From the NCBI GenBank assembly GCA_964394975.1, contig CAYMZR010000077.1:1-10415 (forward strand): DNA of 10,415 bases. The letters run 5' to 3'. This stretch comes from UBA11996 sp964394975. GTDB taxonomy: Bacteria > Chloroflexota > Dehalococcoidia > Lucifugimonadales > UBA826. Numbering within the stretch: the stretch's first letter is position 1; each line of letters begins with the position of its first letter. Positions 1 to 6,478 of this stretch are shown here, piece after piece. Below the pieces are notes generated by a model. That model made no database searches and was not told where the DNA came from. It saw only the letters and a program-made list of their open reading frames with translations. Both the position numbers and the translations under genes were made by a program.

Positions 1-1567
1 TCCTACCCAAATGCTGTTCATCTCCATAATCAAGTCTGATCGGATTCAATACTCGGTCTGGAAGTTTTATTCCAGGAATTTCTGCAAATTTTCCGATTAC
101 ATCTTTCGTCTGAATCGCGGTTCCATCATCCTGTCTAGGGTGACTACTTGGTGGCGGTTCATTTTTTCCTTTGACCCAGTCATTCATACTGGATAAACAT
201 CCTCTCAAAATAGGAGTGTAGTTGACTCCATTAAAAGGTAGGTTTCCTCTGACAGAATCTGAATCTCTAACTGTCTCTAGGGGATATTTCCCTGAGCCAT
301 GCTGGGTACCTGAAAAATGATACCGCCTCACATTTTTATGTTCCGGGGCATCGCTAATTTCATCAATATTAGTGTGGATTAAAGCGGCATCTCCTCGCCA
401 ATATTCTGCTGAACTATTTGTAAACATTATTTTCGGGACATCTTCTTGTTGAATCATTCGGTCAAGCAAAGCACCTTCTCTTCCAGTTATCTCATCTTTC
501 TGTGTGGTGTCAGTAAAAGGGAAAAGCTCTGGAATAATGTAACAAACATCCTTGGAAGGTTGTCCAAAACGTAGATTGAATTCTCCACGCATCCCACCAC
601 CGACGTGGGCAATGATCCCATCCATGGCTGTTCTAGATAATTCATCAAGATTCATTCCGGTGTGTATGTATTGCCTGAGAAACCTACCGGTTTGAGATAC
701 CCCATAAGATATGGCATGGTCTATGCTCCCTTCGAGCAAGTTACCATCTTCCTCCGAAGCATATTTAATAAAGGAACAAATATCTCTGACCGCGGCGAAC
801 CCAAGACCAACAAGGCGGCTCCCCTTCGCTGTATAGACCAATTTATATATCCGACCTAATTCAAATCCCCCTTGAAGATGCACGTGAGAGGCATCTGGTT
901 CAATTTCAGAATCTTCAACTCTAACAAGGGACCACTTCTCTCTTTCGATAAATTCAGGCACCCCATTTGGCTGATCCTGAACCATTAACTCTGCTTCAAG
1001 TTCGTTTTCATCAGCAGCAGAATTTTTCAAATGATACCGATCAGCCAGAGGAAACACAGAAGTATCAACATTTGCTTGATACTGGTTCATAACTTTTCCG
1101 CTTAGCTGTTCTCCATCTAAATATGCCTCTGGCACTGAAAGGCCTATCAATCCTGGGATATCTGGCACGTCCGCCTGCCACCCACAAAACATCACTGTAT
1201 AGCCTTCCCTCATTAAAAATCCGTTACCAGACTCAATGGGTGAACTAGGGTCAGAAGGCCTATCGGCACTATTAAAACCGTATAGTACCGTTTTATTACC
1301 TCGATTCACTACATCCAAAAACATCGTCCCGTTTCCTTTTTTGGAATTGGATGGTGTTAGCATTACAAAATCCGCAGAAAACTCAACTTTCCCATCGTTA
1401 TTTCGAGGCGCTAATTGGATGTCCACTATCCTCTCGTTATATTCTGAAAATGGGTCTACCTCAAAGTACACTGTCCCTTTAATTTGGTCATAAGTACCAA
1501 TTTCCCCATATTCCTTTCCATTTTCAAGTAGCTCTTTACTTTCTATTTCGAAACGACTAACTGTCAT
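1..1567 (-). CDS. alpha/beta hydrolase domain-containing protein (PF20091-like), C-terminus off the left edge
   Basis: An open frame without stops runs from ATG at 1567-1565 to the window edge, giving 522 complete codons. A strong ribosome binding site, GGGAGG on the minus strand, lies a few bases upstream and supports this start. The protein carries a nucleophile elbow in the segment ISYGVSQTGRF, with the likely catalytic serine at residue 291. E388 (segment SSAEYW) and H423 (segment GTQHGSG) are candidate acid and histidine of the triad. This order and the GxSQxGRF motif match the large, poorly characterised family annotated as alpha/beta hydrolase domain (PF20091, Abhydrolase_10), whose members are usually about 450-700 residues. 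I see no hydrophobic N-terminal signal peptide; the N-terminus is polar and charged, so a cytoplasmic location is likely. The substrate is unknown; an ester, lactone or amide hydrolase is the reasonable range. It is divergent from the rpiB-type gene. Confidence 0.85.
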   Translation of the reverse strand, partial: MTVSRFEIESKELLENGKEYGEIGTYDQIKGTVYFEVDPFSEYNERIVDIQLAPRNNDGKVEFSADFVMLTPSNSKKGNGTMFLDVVNRGNKTVLYGFNSADRPSDPSSPIESGNGFLMREGYTVMFCGWQADVPDIPGLIGLSVPEAYLDGEQLSGKVMNQYQANVDTSVFPLADRYHLKNSAADENELEAELMVQDQPNGVPEFIEREKWSLVRVEDSEIEPDASHVHLQGGFELGRIYKLVYTAKGSRLVGLGFAAVRDICSFIKYASEEDGNLLEGSIDHAISYGVSQTGRFLRQYIHTGMNLDELSRTAMDGIIAHVGGGMRGEFNLRFGQPSKDVCYIIPELFPFTDTTQKDEITGREGALLDRMIQQEDVPKIMFTNSSAEYWRGDAALIHTNIDEISDAPEHKNVRRYHFSGTQHGSGKYPLETVRDSDSVRGNLPFNGVNYTPILRGCLSSMNDWVKGKNEPPPSSHPRQDDGTAIQTKDVIGKFAEIPGIKLPDRVLNPIRLDYGDEQHLGR

Positions 1568-1700
1568 CTTTAACCTCCCAAAACTTGAAAGTGATTCTAA
1601 CATTACAAATTTCAGGATAGAACGTTGACTGAAATGCAGATCAAATCCTAAACTCTTTACATAAAGAAATAAGACAATATTGCAACCGGAGATAATGCTG
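1568..1700. promoter_or_regulatory. divergent intergenic region between hydrolase and rpiB-type gene; weak promoter candidates
   Basis: This 133-base spacer must hold the start signals for both neighbours. For the plus-strand gene, TTGACT at 1625-1630 and TAAACT at 1649-1654 are separated by 18 bases, an acceptable but imperfect sigma-70-like pair. For the minus-strand gene, the sequence TAGAAT read on the minus strand at 1599-1594 resembles a -10 box, but no good -35 box precedes it. No operator-like inverted repeat was recognised. The promoter assignments are guesses from consensus matching only. Confidence 0.3.
1688..1691 (+). promoter_or_regulatory. ribosome binding site deciding the rpiB start
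   Basis: GGAG at 1688-1691 is 9 bases before ATG 1701 but only 3 bases before ATG 1695, and it lies inside the frame if TTG 1680 were used. The spacing favours ATG 1701, which also gives the typical RpiB N-terminus MKISVAADH. Confidence 0.6.
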
Positions 1701-2153
1701 ATGAAAATTTCAGTTGCTGCTGACCACAATGGATACGAATTAAAAAATGAAATAGCCGAAATTTTGAAGCAAAACGGACATGAAGTGATTGATATAGGAC
1801 CTCATTCCATGGACCCTTTGGATGATTATCCTGATTACGCAAAACCGTTAGCAAATAGTGTATCTACTGGAGATACAGAACGAGGAATTATGGTTTGTGG
1901 TAGTGGGGTTGGAGCTTCGGTTGCTGCTAACAAAGTAAAAGGTGTTCGAGCAGCAGTGTGTCACGATATATATTCTGCTCACCAAGGTGTCGAACACGAT
2001 GATATGAACGTACTTTGTTTAGGCTCTCGAATCGTCGGTAGTGAAGTTGTTAGGGAGTTGGTTTCAGCGTTTATATCGGCCCAATATACCAACGAAGAAA
2101 GACACGCTCGGAGATTAGGCAAGGTAATTGAAATGGAAAACGATTTCAGCTAG
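1701..2153 (+). CDS. rpiB: RpiB/LacA/LacB family sugar-phosphate isomerase
   Basis: The 150-residue product matches the length of E. coli RpiB (149). It contains the whole family signature: AADHNGYELK at residues 6-15 (phosphate/ring-binding Asp-His), DYPDYA at 42-47, GIMVCGSGVGASVAANK at 62-78 with the catalytic cysteine C66, and EHDDMNVLCLGSR at 98-110 with H99, the residue thought to help open the sugar ring. A basic stretch near the C-terminus (ERHARRLGKV) supplies the phosphate-binding arginines. The basic family reaction is ribose-5-phosphate/ribulose-5-phosphate isomerisation in the cytoplasm. However, homologues are known that act on allose-6-P, galactose-6-P or the tetrose phosphates of erythritol catabolism, so the substrate is not fixed by sequence. 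Neighbouring sugar-acid-type genes make a catabolic role plausible. An upstream TTG at 1680 and an ATG at 1695 are alternative starts. The gene ends 8 bases from a convergent gene. Confidence 0.9.
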   Translation: MKISVAADHNGYELKNEIAEILKQNGHEVIDIGPHSMDPLDDYPDYAKPLANSVSTGDTERGIMVCGSGVGASVAANKVKGVRAAVCHDIYSAHQGVEHDDMNVLCLGSRIVGSEVVRELVSAFISAQYTNEERHARRLGKVIEMENDFS

Positions 2154-2161
2154 GTCTAGTT

Positions 2162-2656
2162 CTAGGTATACTCTGCTCCCAACAGGCAGGCTACTGGTTT
2201 TCGAGTTCGTTCGGCCTCTTCAAAAGCATCACTTATCCGTCCCACATCTTCATTAGACTCAATCAAATAGTAGTTAATACCATATGCGTGCAATATGGGC
2301 TCTGTAAAGCGGGCAGCAGAGTCTTTGGTTATACCGTGTCTTGTCCAGCCTCTATAACCGATCATCATCACAAGAGGAAAATCCAAATCTATTCCTAAAC
2401 CACGGATTGAATCTCCTGCCTCAAACATACCGGTGTTCTGAATTAAAACCACGGGCTTTTGACCACCTACCCATATCCCTGCCGCAATTGCCATCGATTC
2501 CCCCTCCCGACAAACTGGGACTATTTTTAATTCCTGTTCTCTAGTCATTAATTCATACATAAAATTAGTTTCGCTATCTGGCAACCAAATGACATGAGTG
2601 ACACCATTTTTCTTAAATTGCTCAATTATTGGAGGAGGAGTTAAAACCTGTTCCAT
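2162..2656 (-). CDS. thiamine-diphosphate-binding PYR-domain protein (sulfopyruvate/phosphonopyruvate decarboxylase alpha-like)
   Basis: This 164-residue protein is the size of a single thiamine-enzyme N-terminal (PYR) domain, not a complete enzyme. The segment CREGESMAIAAG at residues 49-60 aligns with the PYR-domain motif in which one glutamate (here E51) activates the thiamine aminopyrimidine ring. It is followed by KPVVLIQNTG (67-76) and PLVMMIGYRGW (94-104), the pattern seen in ComD-type sulfopyruvate decarboxylase alpha subunits and in phosphonopyruvate decarboxylases. There is no PP domain with the GDG...N diphosphate/magnesium motif, so activity would need a separate beta subunit, and none is present in this window. 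A weak AAGGA lies 12 bases before the ATG. It lies 59 bases downstream of the uronate-dehydrogenase-like gene on the same strand, so the two are probably one transcript. The exact 2-oxo acid substrate cannot be told; coenzyme M synthesis is only one possibility and unlikely in a bacterium of this type. Confidence 0.75.
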   Translation of the reverse strand: MEQVLTPPPIIEQFKKNGVTHVIWLPDSETNFMYELMTREQELKIVPVCREGESMAIAAGIWVGGQKPVVLIQNTGMFEAGDSIRGLGIDLDFPLVMMIGYRGWTRHGITKDSAARFTEPILHAYGINYYLIESNEDVGRISDAFEEAERTRKPVACLLGAEYT

Positions 2657-2715
2657 GGACTACTGGTTTCCTTTAAAAATCTTAATTTCTAGGAAAATGG
2701 ATTATATTGACCGAA

Positions 2716-3498
2716 CTAATTCCCAGTCAATGAGCCTCCACGCCACATCTCTGCATTGTCGTTTGGCTTGTATCCTATTTCTGCCTCAGAATTACTTATA
2801 TCCCAAAATCTCCATTTATTGTTCGACACCCCATAATAAATACCAAATTTCAATTCATGAGGAGCATCAATACATTTACTGAATAAATTCACCAAATCAG
2901 AATGAGTGAGGAGAGTGGCAAATTGCCTTTGATTGGTTGGCCTCCCTTCATCATTTAAGGTTCCTATACGGACCGACAGTGAACTTAGTCCATATTGATC
3001 TGCATAAAATCTACCTGCTGCCTCACCAAATGCTTTGGCAATACCGTAAGGACCGTCAGGTCTAACTGGCATTTCTGTACTTACCAATGGAATAGAATCG
3101 GGTTCAAGGCCAGTGTATTCACCTTTCACAATCTTGCTATAAGGGCTATCGGTTTCGTACATCCCCGTCGCATGATTTGAACTTGCAAATATAACCCTTT
3201 TAACTCCACAAATTTTTGCGGCCTCCAACGCATTGGAGGTGCATCTCAAATTGACATCATGAATTATATTCCACTCACTAAATTGACTAGGGTTGCTAGC
3301 AAGGTCTCTGACTGTATCAATGCCTGAGAAGGCCGGCAACATTTCCTCGATAATAGAACAATCTGCCTTCATAGTAGGTACCTCTGAGGATTTTTTTAAA
3401 TCTACACCTGACACTTCATACCTCTCTTTCAAAGACTGAGCCAACACTGTACCTACTAGGCCTGATACACCTGTTATTAGAACCTTATTCTTGACCAT
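2716..3498 (-). CDS. NAD-dependent epimerase/dehydratase, uronate dehydrogenase-like SDR
   Basis: A 260-residue extended/atypical short-chain dehydrogenase. The N-terminus holds the Rossmann motif TGVSGLVG (G10, G13, G16), D33 lies in the GVDL strand typical of NAD preference, and the catalytic residues are S106-S107 in FASSNH and Y151/K155 in YGIAK. The overall layout (SSNHATG, RPDGPYGIAKAFGE, SVRIG, GVSNN, GYKPNDNAE near the C-terminus) is that of uronate dehydrogenases, which are about 265 residues and oxidise galacturonate or glucuronate to the aldaro-lactone with NAD. There is an insertion of some 15-20 residues between SSNH and the active-site tyrosine compared with what I recall of Agrobacterium Udh, and the usual HLA motif after the third strand reads RDLAS. 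These differences leave room for another sugar or sugar-acid substrate. A perfect AGGAGG site on the minus strand (3513-3508) supports the start. Cytoplasmic. Confidence 0.78.
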   Translation of the reverse strand: MVKNKVLITGVSGLVGTVLAQSLKERYEVSGVDLKKSSEVPTMKADCSIIEEMLPAFSGIDTVRDLASNPSQFSEWNIIHDVNLRCTSNALEAAKICGVKRVIFASSNHATGMYETDSPYSKIVKGEYTGLEPDSIPLVSTEMPVRPDGPYGIAKAFGEAAGRFYADQYGLSSLSVRIGTLNDEGRPTNQRQFATLLTHSDLVNLFSKCIDAPHELKFGIYYGVSNNKWRFWDISNSEAEIGYKPNDNAEMWRGGSLTGN

Positions 3499-3573
3499 TG
3501 CTCACAGCCTCCTAGTAATGATTGTATGAAAGAATATTTAGAATCACCAATATGAGCTTTTGATTCTAGCTAA

Positions 3574-3606
3574 TTTCGTGCTTTCGTGCTTTCGTGCTTT
3601 CGTGCT
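3574..3606. repeat. tandem repeat, four exact copies of TTTCGTGC
   Basis: The unit TTTCGTGC occurs four times without mismatch at 3574-3581, 3582-3589, 3590-3597 and 3598-3605, followed by one further T. It lies about 76 bases upstream of the start of the minus-strand dehydrogenase gene and about 180 bases upstream of the plus-strand mini-gene. Being 8 bases long and non-coding, it is a simple microsatellite-type repeat that could vary in copy number by replication slippage. It could also be a cluster of protein-binding sites, but no evidence for a binding protein is visible. Confidence 0.95.
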
Positions 3607-3690
3607 AAAGATAGAGATCAACTCACAGTTTTAATATAGTCAAATCATTAAAACAACCTTTCAGGGGTGTTCGTACAACGCAATGATATA

Positions 3691-3696
3691 TATAAT
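3691..3696 (+). promoter_or_regulatory. possible -10 box
   Basis: TATAAT is an exact -10 consensus, about 90 bases upstream of the zinc-ribbon gene. The sequence 16-18 bases upstream shows no good -35 match, and the surrounding run of alternating T and A makes chance occurrence quite likely. Confidence 0.25.
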
Positions 3697-3775
3697 TCCG
3701 AAACTTTCTAAATTTAGACTGTCCTTACACGTGCTGGGACATGTTCTAAAAAAATAGAAAATTACCGAAATTTAT

Positions 3776-3781
3776 GAGGTG
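3776..3781 (+). promoter_or_regulatory. ribosome binding site deciding a TTG start
   Basis: GAGGTG at 3776-3781 is 7 bases ahead of TTG 3789. The in-frame ATG at 3774 overlaps this site and has no purine-rich sequence of its own upstream, so the TTG is the better start. Confidence 0.6.
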
Positions 3782-3788
3782 CAACGTT

Positions 3789-3932
3789 TTGAAAGCCTAT
3801 TGTCTTAAGTGTAAAGGACCCCACGAAATCAAAAACCCAAAAGAGAAAACTCTTAAAAATGGCAGAGCAGCCACTCAAGGAACATGTGGTGAGTGTGGAT
3901 CAAAAGTATTTAGAATAGGAAAAGCTACTTAG
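3789..3932 (+). CDS. DUF5679-type small zinc-ribbon protein
   Basis: A 47-residue protein starting with TTG. It has two CxxC knuckles, C5/C8 in AYCLKCKG and C33/C36 in TCGECGS, separated by a basic linker KNPKEKTLKNGRAAT. It ends in the typical KVFRIG segment. This pattern matches the small DUF5679 family, proteins of about 45-60 residues that resemble a zinc ribbon such as those at the C-terminus of topoisomerase I. One zinc ion bound by the four cysteines and a nucleic-acid or protein-binding role are likely by analogy, but no function is established. An alternative ATG start at 3774 would add five residues (MRCNV, with the TTG then read as Leu). The gene lies 35 bases before the aminotransferase in the same direction and may be co-transcribed, though nothing suggests a direct enzymatic link. 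Confidence 0.85.
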   Translation: MKAYCLKCKGPHEIKNPKEKTLKNGRAATQGTCGECGSKVFRIGKAT

Positions 3933-3967
3933 AGTTATATAAGAATAGTGCCAAAAGAGGTGAAATG

Positions 3968-5344
3968 ATGGCGACGACAACTACTTTATCTGGAGAGGTG
4001 ATTGAAGAGCTAAAACAACAGGCCACTGAGCACTTTTGGCCCCATGCACGTCAAACTAATGATATGTTTGGCGATAATGGGCTCAAGTTAGTAAGTGACT
4101 CCAAAGGTGTATGGGTATACGACGTCGAAGGTAAAGAATGGTTTGACACATTATCTGGTATGTGGCTCGTCAACATAGGTCACGGTAGAAAAGAAATAGC
4201 TGACGCGGTTTACGAACAGATGCAAGGTATTTCTTACTCCCCAGGAGGTACGGTTACCCCTGTCACTGCAGAACTTGCAGGAAGAGTTGCTGCCTTGGCA
4301 CCCGACAAACAAGCGAGAATTTATTTTGTAAGCGGGGGATCGGAAGCAGTCGAAACCGCACTAAAGATGGCAAAAAATTACCAGAAAAATATTGGAGAGC
4401 CCAGCAGATACAAAGTAATAAGCAGAAAAGGCTCCTACCATGGAGCGACACATGCATGTATGAGTCTCGGCGGTGGAGGAATTGCGGCTCCAGTAAATTA
4501 TGGGCCTTTAATGCCCGGCAACATACATATTGAACAACCCGATGCCTATCGTGGACGATGCTGCAGTGCCGATGGTGGATGCACGTTGGAATGTGCGAAA
4601 GACCTGGAAAGGGCGATACTCCATGAAGGGCCTTCAACTGTAGCTGCTTTTATAGGTGAACCAATTTCTGCAGCTTCTGGTATCCACATACCTCACCCAG
4701 AATACTGGCCGACGGTACGAGAAATTTGTGACAAATATGGCGTTGTGATGATATGTGATGAGGTAATAAATGCGTTTGGTAGAACTGGAAAAATGTTTGC
4801 TACGGAACATTGGAACGTCAAACCAGATATTACTACTGTTGCTAAGGCACTAACCAGCGGCTATCTTCCAATTGGTGCAGCCATCGCGAGCAAAAAAATA
4901 GCTTCAGCATTTGAGGGAGATGACAACGATACATTTAGACATCTCATCACCTTCGGAGGAAACCCTGCCTCCTGTGCAGCAGCGATAGCAAACCTTGACA
5001 TTATGGAGAATGAAAACATTGTAGATAATGCGGCGGTGATGGGAGACTATATGTATGAACGTCTACAAACATTATACGATCACAAGATAGTGGGAGATGT
5101 ACGTGGCGGCAAAGGACTCTTAAGTGCAGTTGAACTAGTAAAAGATCGAGATACAAAGGAAAAATTCCCAACTGAATTGAAATTAGCTGACAAAGCCACC
5201 GCCGCCTTACAAAGGCATATGATATTAGGTAGAGCAGGAGATTCTATACCGATTGCACCGCCATTATGCATAACGAAAAATGAAATAAATCATTTTGTCA
5301 GTCAGCTCGATTCAGCGTTGACGGAAATAGAAACCACCTTATAG
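3968..5344 (+). CDS. class III PLP-dependent aminotransferase
   Basis: A 458-residue aminotransferase of fold type I, class III (omega-aminotransferase group). Numbering from ATG 3965, visible landmarks are the cofactor phosphate-binding SGGSEAVETALKMA at 123-136, SYHG at 157-160 (aromatic stacking on PLP), ICDEVINAFGRTG at 263-275 with D265 contacting the pyridine nitrogen, and the Schiff-base lysine K294 in VAKALTSGYLP. TFGGNPASCAAA at 329-340 is the partner-subunit phosphate loop. The family transfers amino groups from omega-amino acids, amines or taurine-type donors to pyruvate or 2-oxoglutarate; the donor here cannot be fixed by eye. A cysteine-rich insert (C199, C200, C206, C210) lies before the CAKDLE helix. 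ATG 3965 and 3968 are both possible; AGAGG at 3956-3960 is spaced better for 3968. Only 9 bases separate the stop from the FAD oxidoreductase, so the two are very probably one operon acting on related amino compounds in the cytoplasm. Confidence 0.92.
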   Translation: MATTTTLSGEVIEELKQQATEHFWPHARQTNDMFGDNGLKLVSDSKGVWVYDVEGKEWFDTLSGMWLVNIGHGRKEIADAVYEQMQGISYSPGGTVTPVTAELAGRVAALAPDKQARIYFVSGGSEAVETALKMAKNYQKNIGEPSRYKVISRKGSYHGATHACMSLGGGGIAAPVNYGPLMPGNIHIEQPDAYRGRCCSADGGCTLECAKDLERAILHEGPSTVAAFIGEPISAASGIHIPHPEYWPTVREICDKYGVVMICDEVINAFGRTGKMFATEHWNVKPDITTVAKALTSGYLPIGAAIASKKIASAFEGDDNDTFRHLITFGGNPASCAAAIANLDIMENENIVDNAAVMGDYMYERLQTLYDHKIVGDVRGGKGLLSAVELVKDRDTKEKFPTELKLADKATAALQRHMILGRAGDSIPIAPPLCITKNEINHFVSQLDSALTEIETTL

Positions 5345-5353
5345 ATTTCGAAG

Positions 5354-6466
5354 ATGCCATTTGATGTTTGTATTGTAGGGGGAGGGATAGTTGGACTATC
5401 ATCGGCCTATTTTTTGGCTAAATTAGGCATGACTGTCAATGTGATAGAAAAGGATTCCATTGGGAGTCATGCATCAGGATTCGCATACGGAAGCCTAAGT
5501 CCTCTTGGTGAAGCTGGTCACGCTGAAGCTATTTTGCCTGAGCTGGAAATAGCCCGAATGGGCATGGACATACATGCCTTGTTTGCCAAAGAATTGCTAG
5601 AAAATACAGGCATCCAAACAGACCACCGATTTCGCCCCGCTATAGATTTAATTTTCACCGAACCTGAGGCCGTAAACGCCAAGGAACAAGTGGAATGGCG
5701 CACCGATGAAAAAGGATACAAGGTTGAATGGCTCAGTAGGGAAGAAGCTCTAAGAAATGTGCCTCATATCTCAAAGGAAATCCTAGGAGCTGTGTATACA
5801 GAAGGTGTAGCCGATGTAGAACCATATAAATTGATGCTGGCATTAACGCAAGGATGTGAACTGCTTGGTGTCAATATTAGTCATGGAAACGTTATCAATG
5901 TGGTGCGTGCTGGGTCGGACATTCAAATAGTCACAGAAAGTGAAGCAACTGCTTGCAAAAATATTGTCTTAGCAATGGGTCCTTGGATGGGCGGCACGTC
6001 AGATTGGCTAGGTGTTAATGTGCCAATAAAGCCGCTGAAAGGCCAACTATTACGGCTTAATGCACCTAATGTTGAAATTAACTGCTCCGTTGGGTGGAAA
6101 GGCAATTACGCCTGCACAAAACCGGACGGTCTTCTTTGGGCTGGCACCACGGAAGAAGACATGGGGTTCAATGACGTACCAACACCATCAGGAAGAAATG
6201 AAATAATAGAAGCCCTAGACAAAATGATACCAAACCTAGATGAGGCTACCCTTGTGCAACACACAGCGTGCTTAAGACCGCTTCCTTTGGACGGAAAGAT
6301 CATTTTGGGCGCAATCTCCTCCGATCAAAATATATTTTTAGCTACTGGGACTGGGAGGAAAGGCATCCTACTTGGTCCAGCTATGGGAAATATCATTTCA
6401 CAACTTATAACGGGACAGGAACCTGACGTTAATATAACGTCTTTTAGCCCTAACAGATTTAATTAA
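5354..6466 (+). CDS. FAD-dependent oxidoreductase, DAO/DadA family
   Basis: A 370-residue flavoenzyme of the D-amino-acid oxidase superfamily (DAO domain, glycine oxidase/sarcosine oxidase/DadA group), which oxidises C-N bonds of amino acids or amines to imines. The N-terminal Rossmann motif VGGGIVGLSSAYFL (residues 8-21) and E32 at the end of the second strand (VIEKD) bind the ADP part of FAD. VLAMGPWMG at 205-213 and KGQLLRL at 229-235 are conserved mid-domain blocks. LRPLPLDGKIILGA (307-320) and ATGTGRKGILLGPAMG (330-345) are the usual C-terminal flavin-contacting segments. No signal peptide or membrane segment beyond the Rossmann helix is visible, so it is probably cytoplasmic. It starts 9 bases after the aminotransferase stop with only a weak GAAG ahead of the ATG, which suggests translational coupling. 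The specific substrate is unknown. Its 3' end lies 12 bases from the convergent NIPSNAP gene. Confidence 0.9.
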   Translation: MPFDVCIVGGGIVGLSSAYFLAKLGMTVNVIEKDSIGSHASGFAYGSLSPLGEAGHAEAILPELEIARMGMDIHALFAKELLENTGIQTDHRFRPAIDLIFTEPEAVNAKEQVEWRTDEKGYKVEWLSREEALRNVPHISKEILGAVYTEGVADVEPYKLMLALTQGCELLGVNISHGNVINVVRAGSDIQIVTESEATACKNIVLAMGPWMGGTSDWLGVNVPIKPLKGQLLRLNAPNVEINCSVGWKGNYACTKPDGLLWAGTTEEDMGFNDVPTPSGRNEIIEALDKMIPNLDEATLVQHTACLRPLPLDGKIILGAISSDQNIFLATGTGRKGILLGPAMGNIISQLITGQEPDVNITSFSPNRFN

Positions 6467-6478
6467 CCACCTGATTAT

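Larger units (their letters stand above)
3499..3788. other. 290-base divergent intergenic region
   Basis: This is the longest gene-free stretch in the window. It separates the minus-strand dehydrogenase from the plus-strand zinc-ribbon/aminotransferase group, so it should hold promoters in both directions. It contains the 8-base tandem repeat at 3574-3606 and an exact TATAAT at 3691-3696 within a run of alternating T and A. It also holds a 5-base inverted repeat (TGTCC at 3720-3724, GGACA at 3737-3741) with a 12-base loop. I found no -35 box with correct spacing for the TATAAT, no T-tract terminator, and no recognisable structured RNA. Confidence 0.5.

Noticed and set aside
1236..1493. An 85-codon plus-strand open frame
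   Set aside because: It is antisense to the alpha/beta hydrolase, whose translation is continuous and has family motifs through this stretch.
1680..1700. TTG 1680 start that adds seven residues to the RpiB-type protein
   Set aside because: It would place the only good ribosome binding site inside the coding sequence, and the extra residues have no counterpart in the family.
2162..2656. Oxalyl-CoA decarboxylase that would complete an oxalate pathway with the CoA synthetase
   Set aside because: Oxalyl-CoA decarboxylase is a full-length three-domain thiamine enzyme of over 500 residues; this protein is only one domain and sits in another transcription unit.
3574..3606. CRISPR array
   Set aside because: The repeats are only 8 bases and directly adjacent without spacers, and no cas genes are present.
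3720..3760. Rho-independent terminator formed by TGTCC...GGACA
   Set aside because: The stem is only 5 bases with a 12-base loop and is followed by A residues rather than T residues on the plus strand; no gene ends next to it.
4263..4637. A 124-codon open frame on the minus strand inside the aminotransferase gene
   Set aside because: It lies completely within a well-supported gene, lacks a ribosome binding site that I can see, and its translation has an unnatural composition rich in His, Cys, Leu and Arg.
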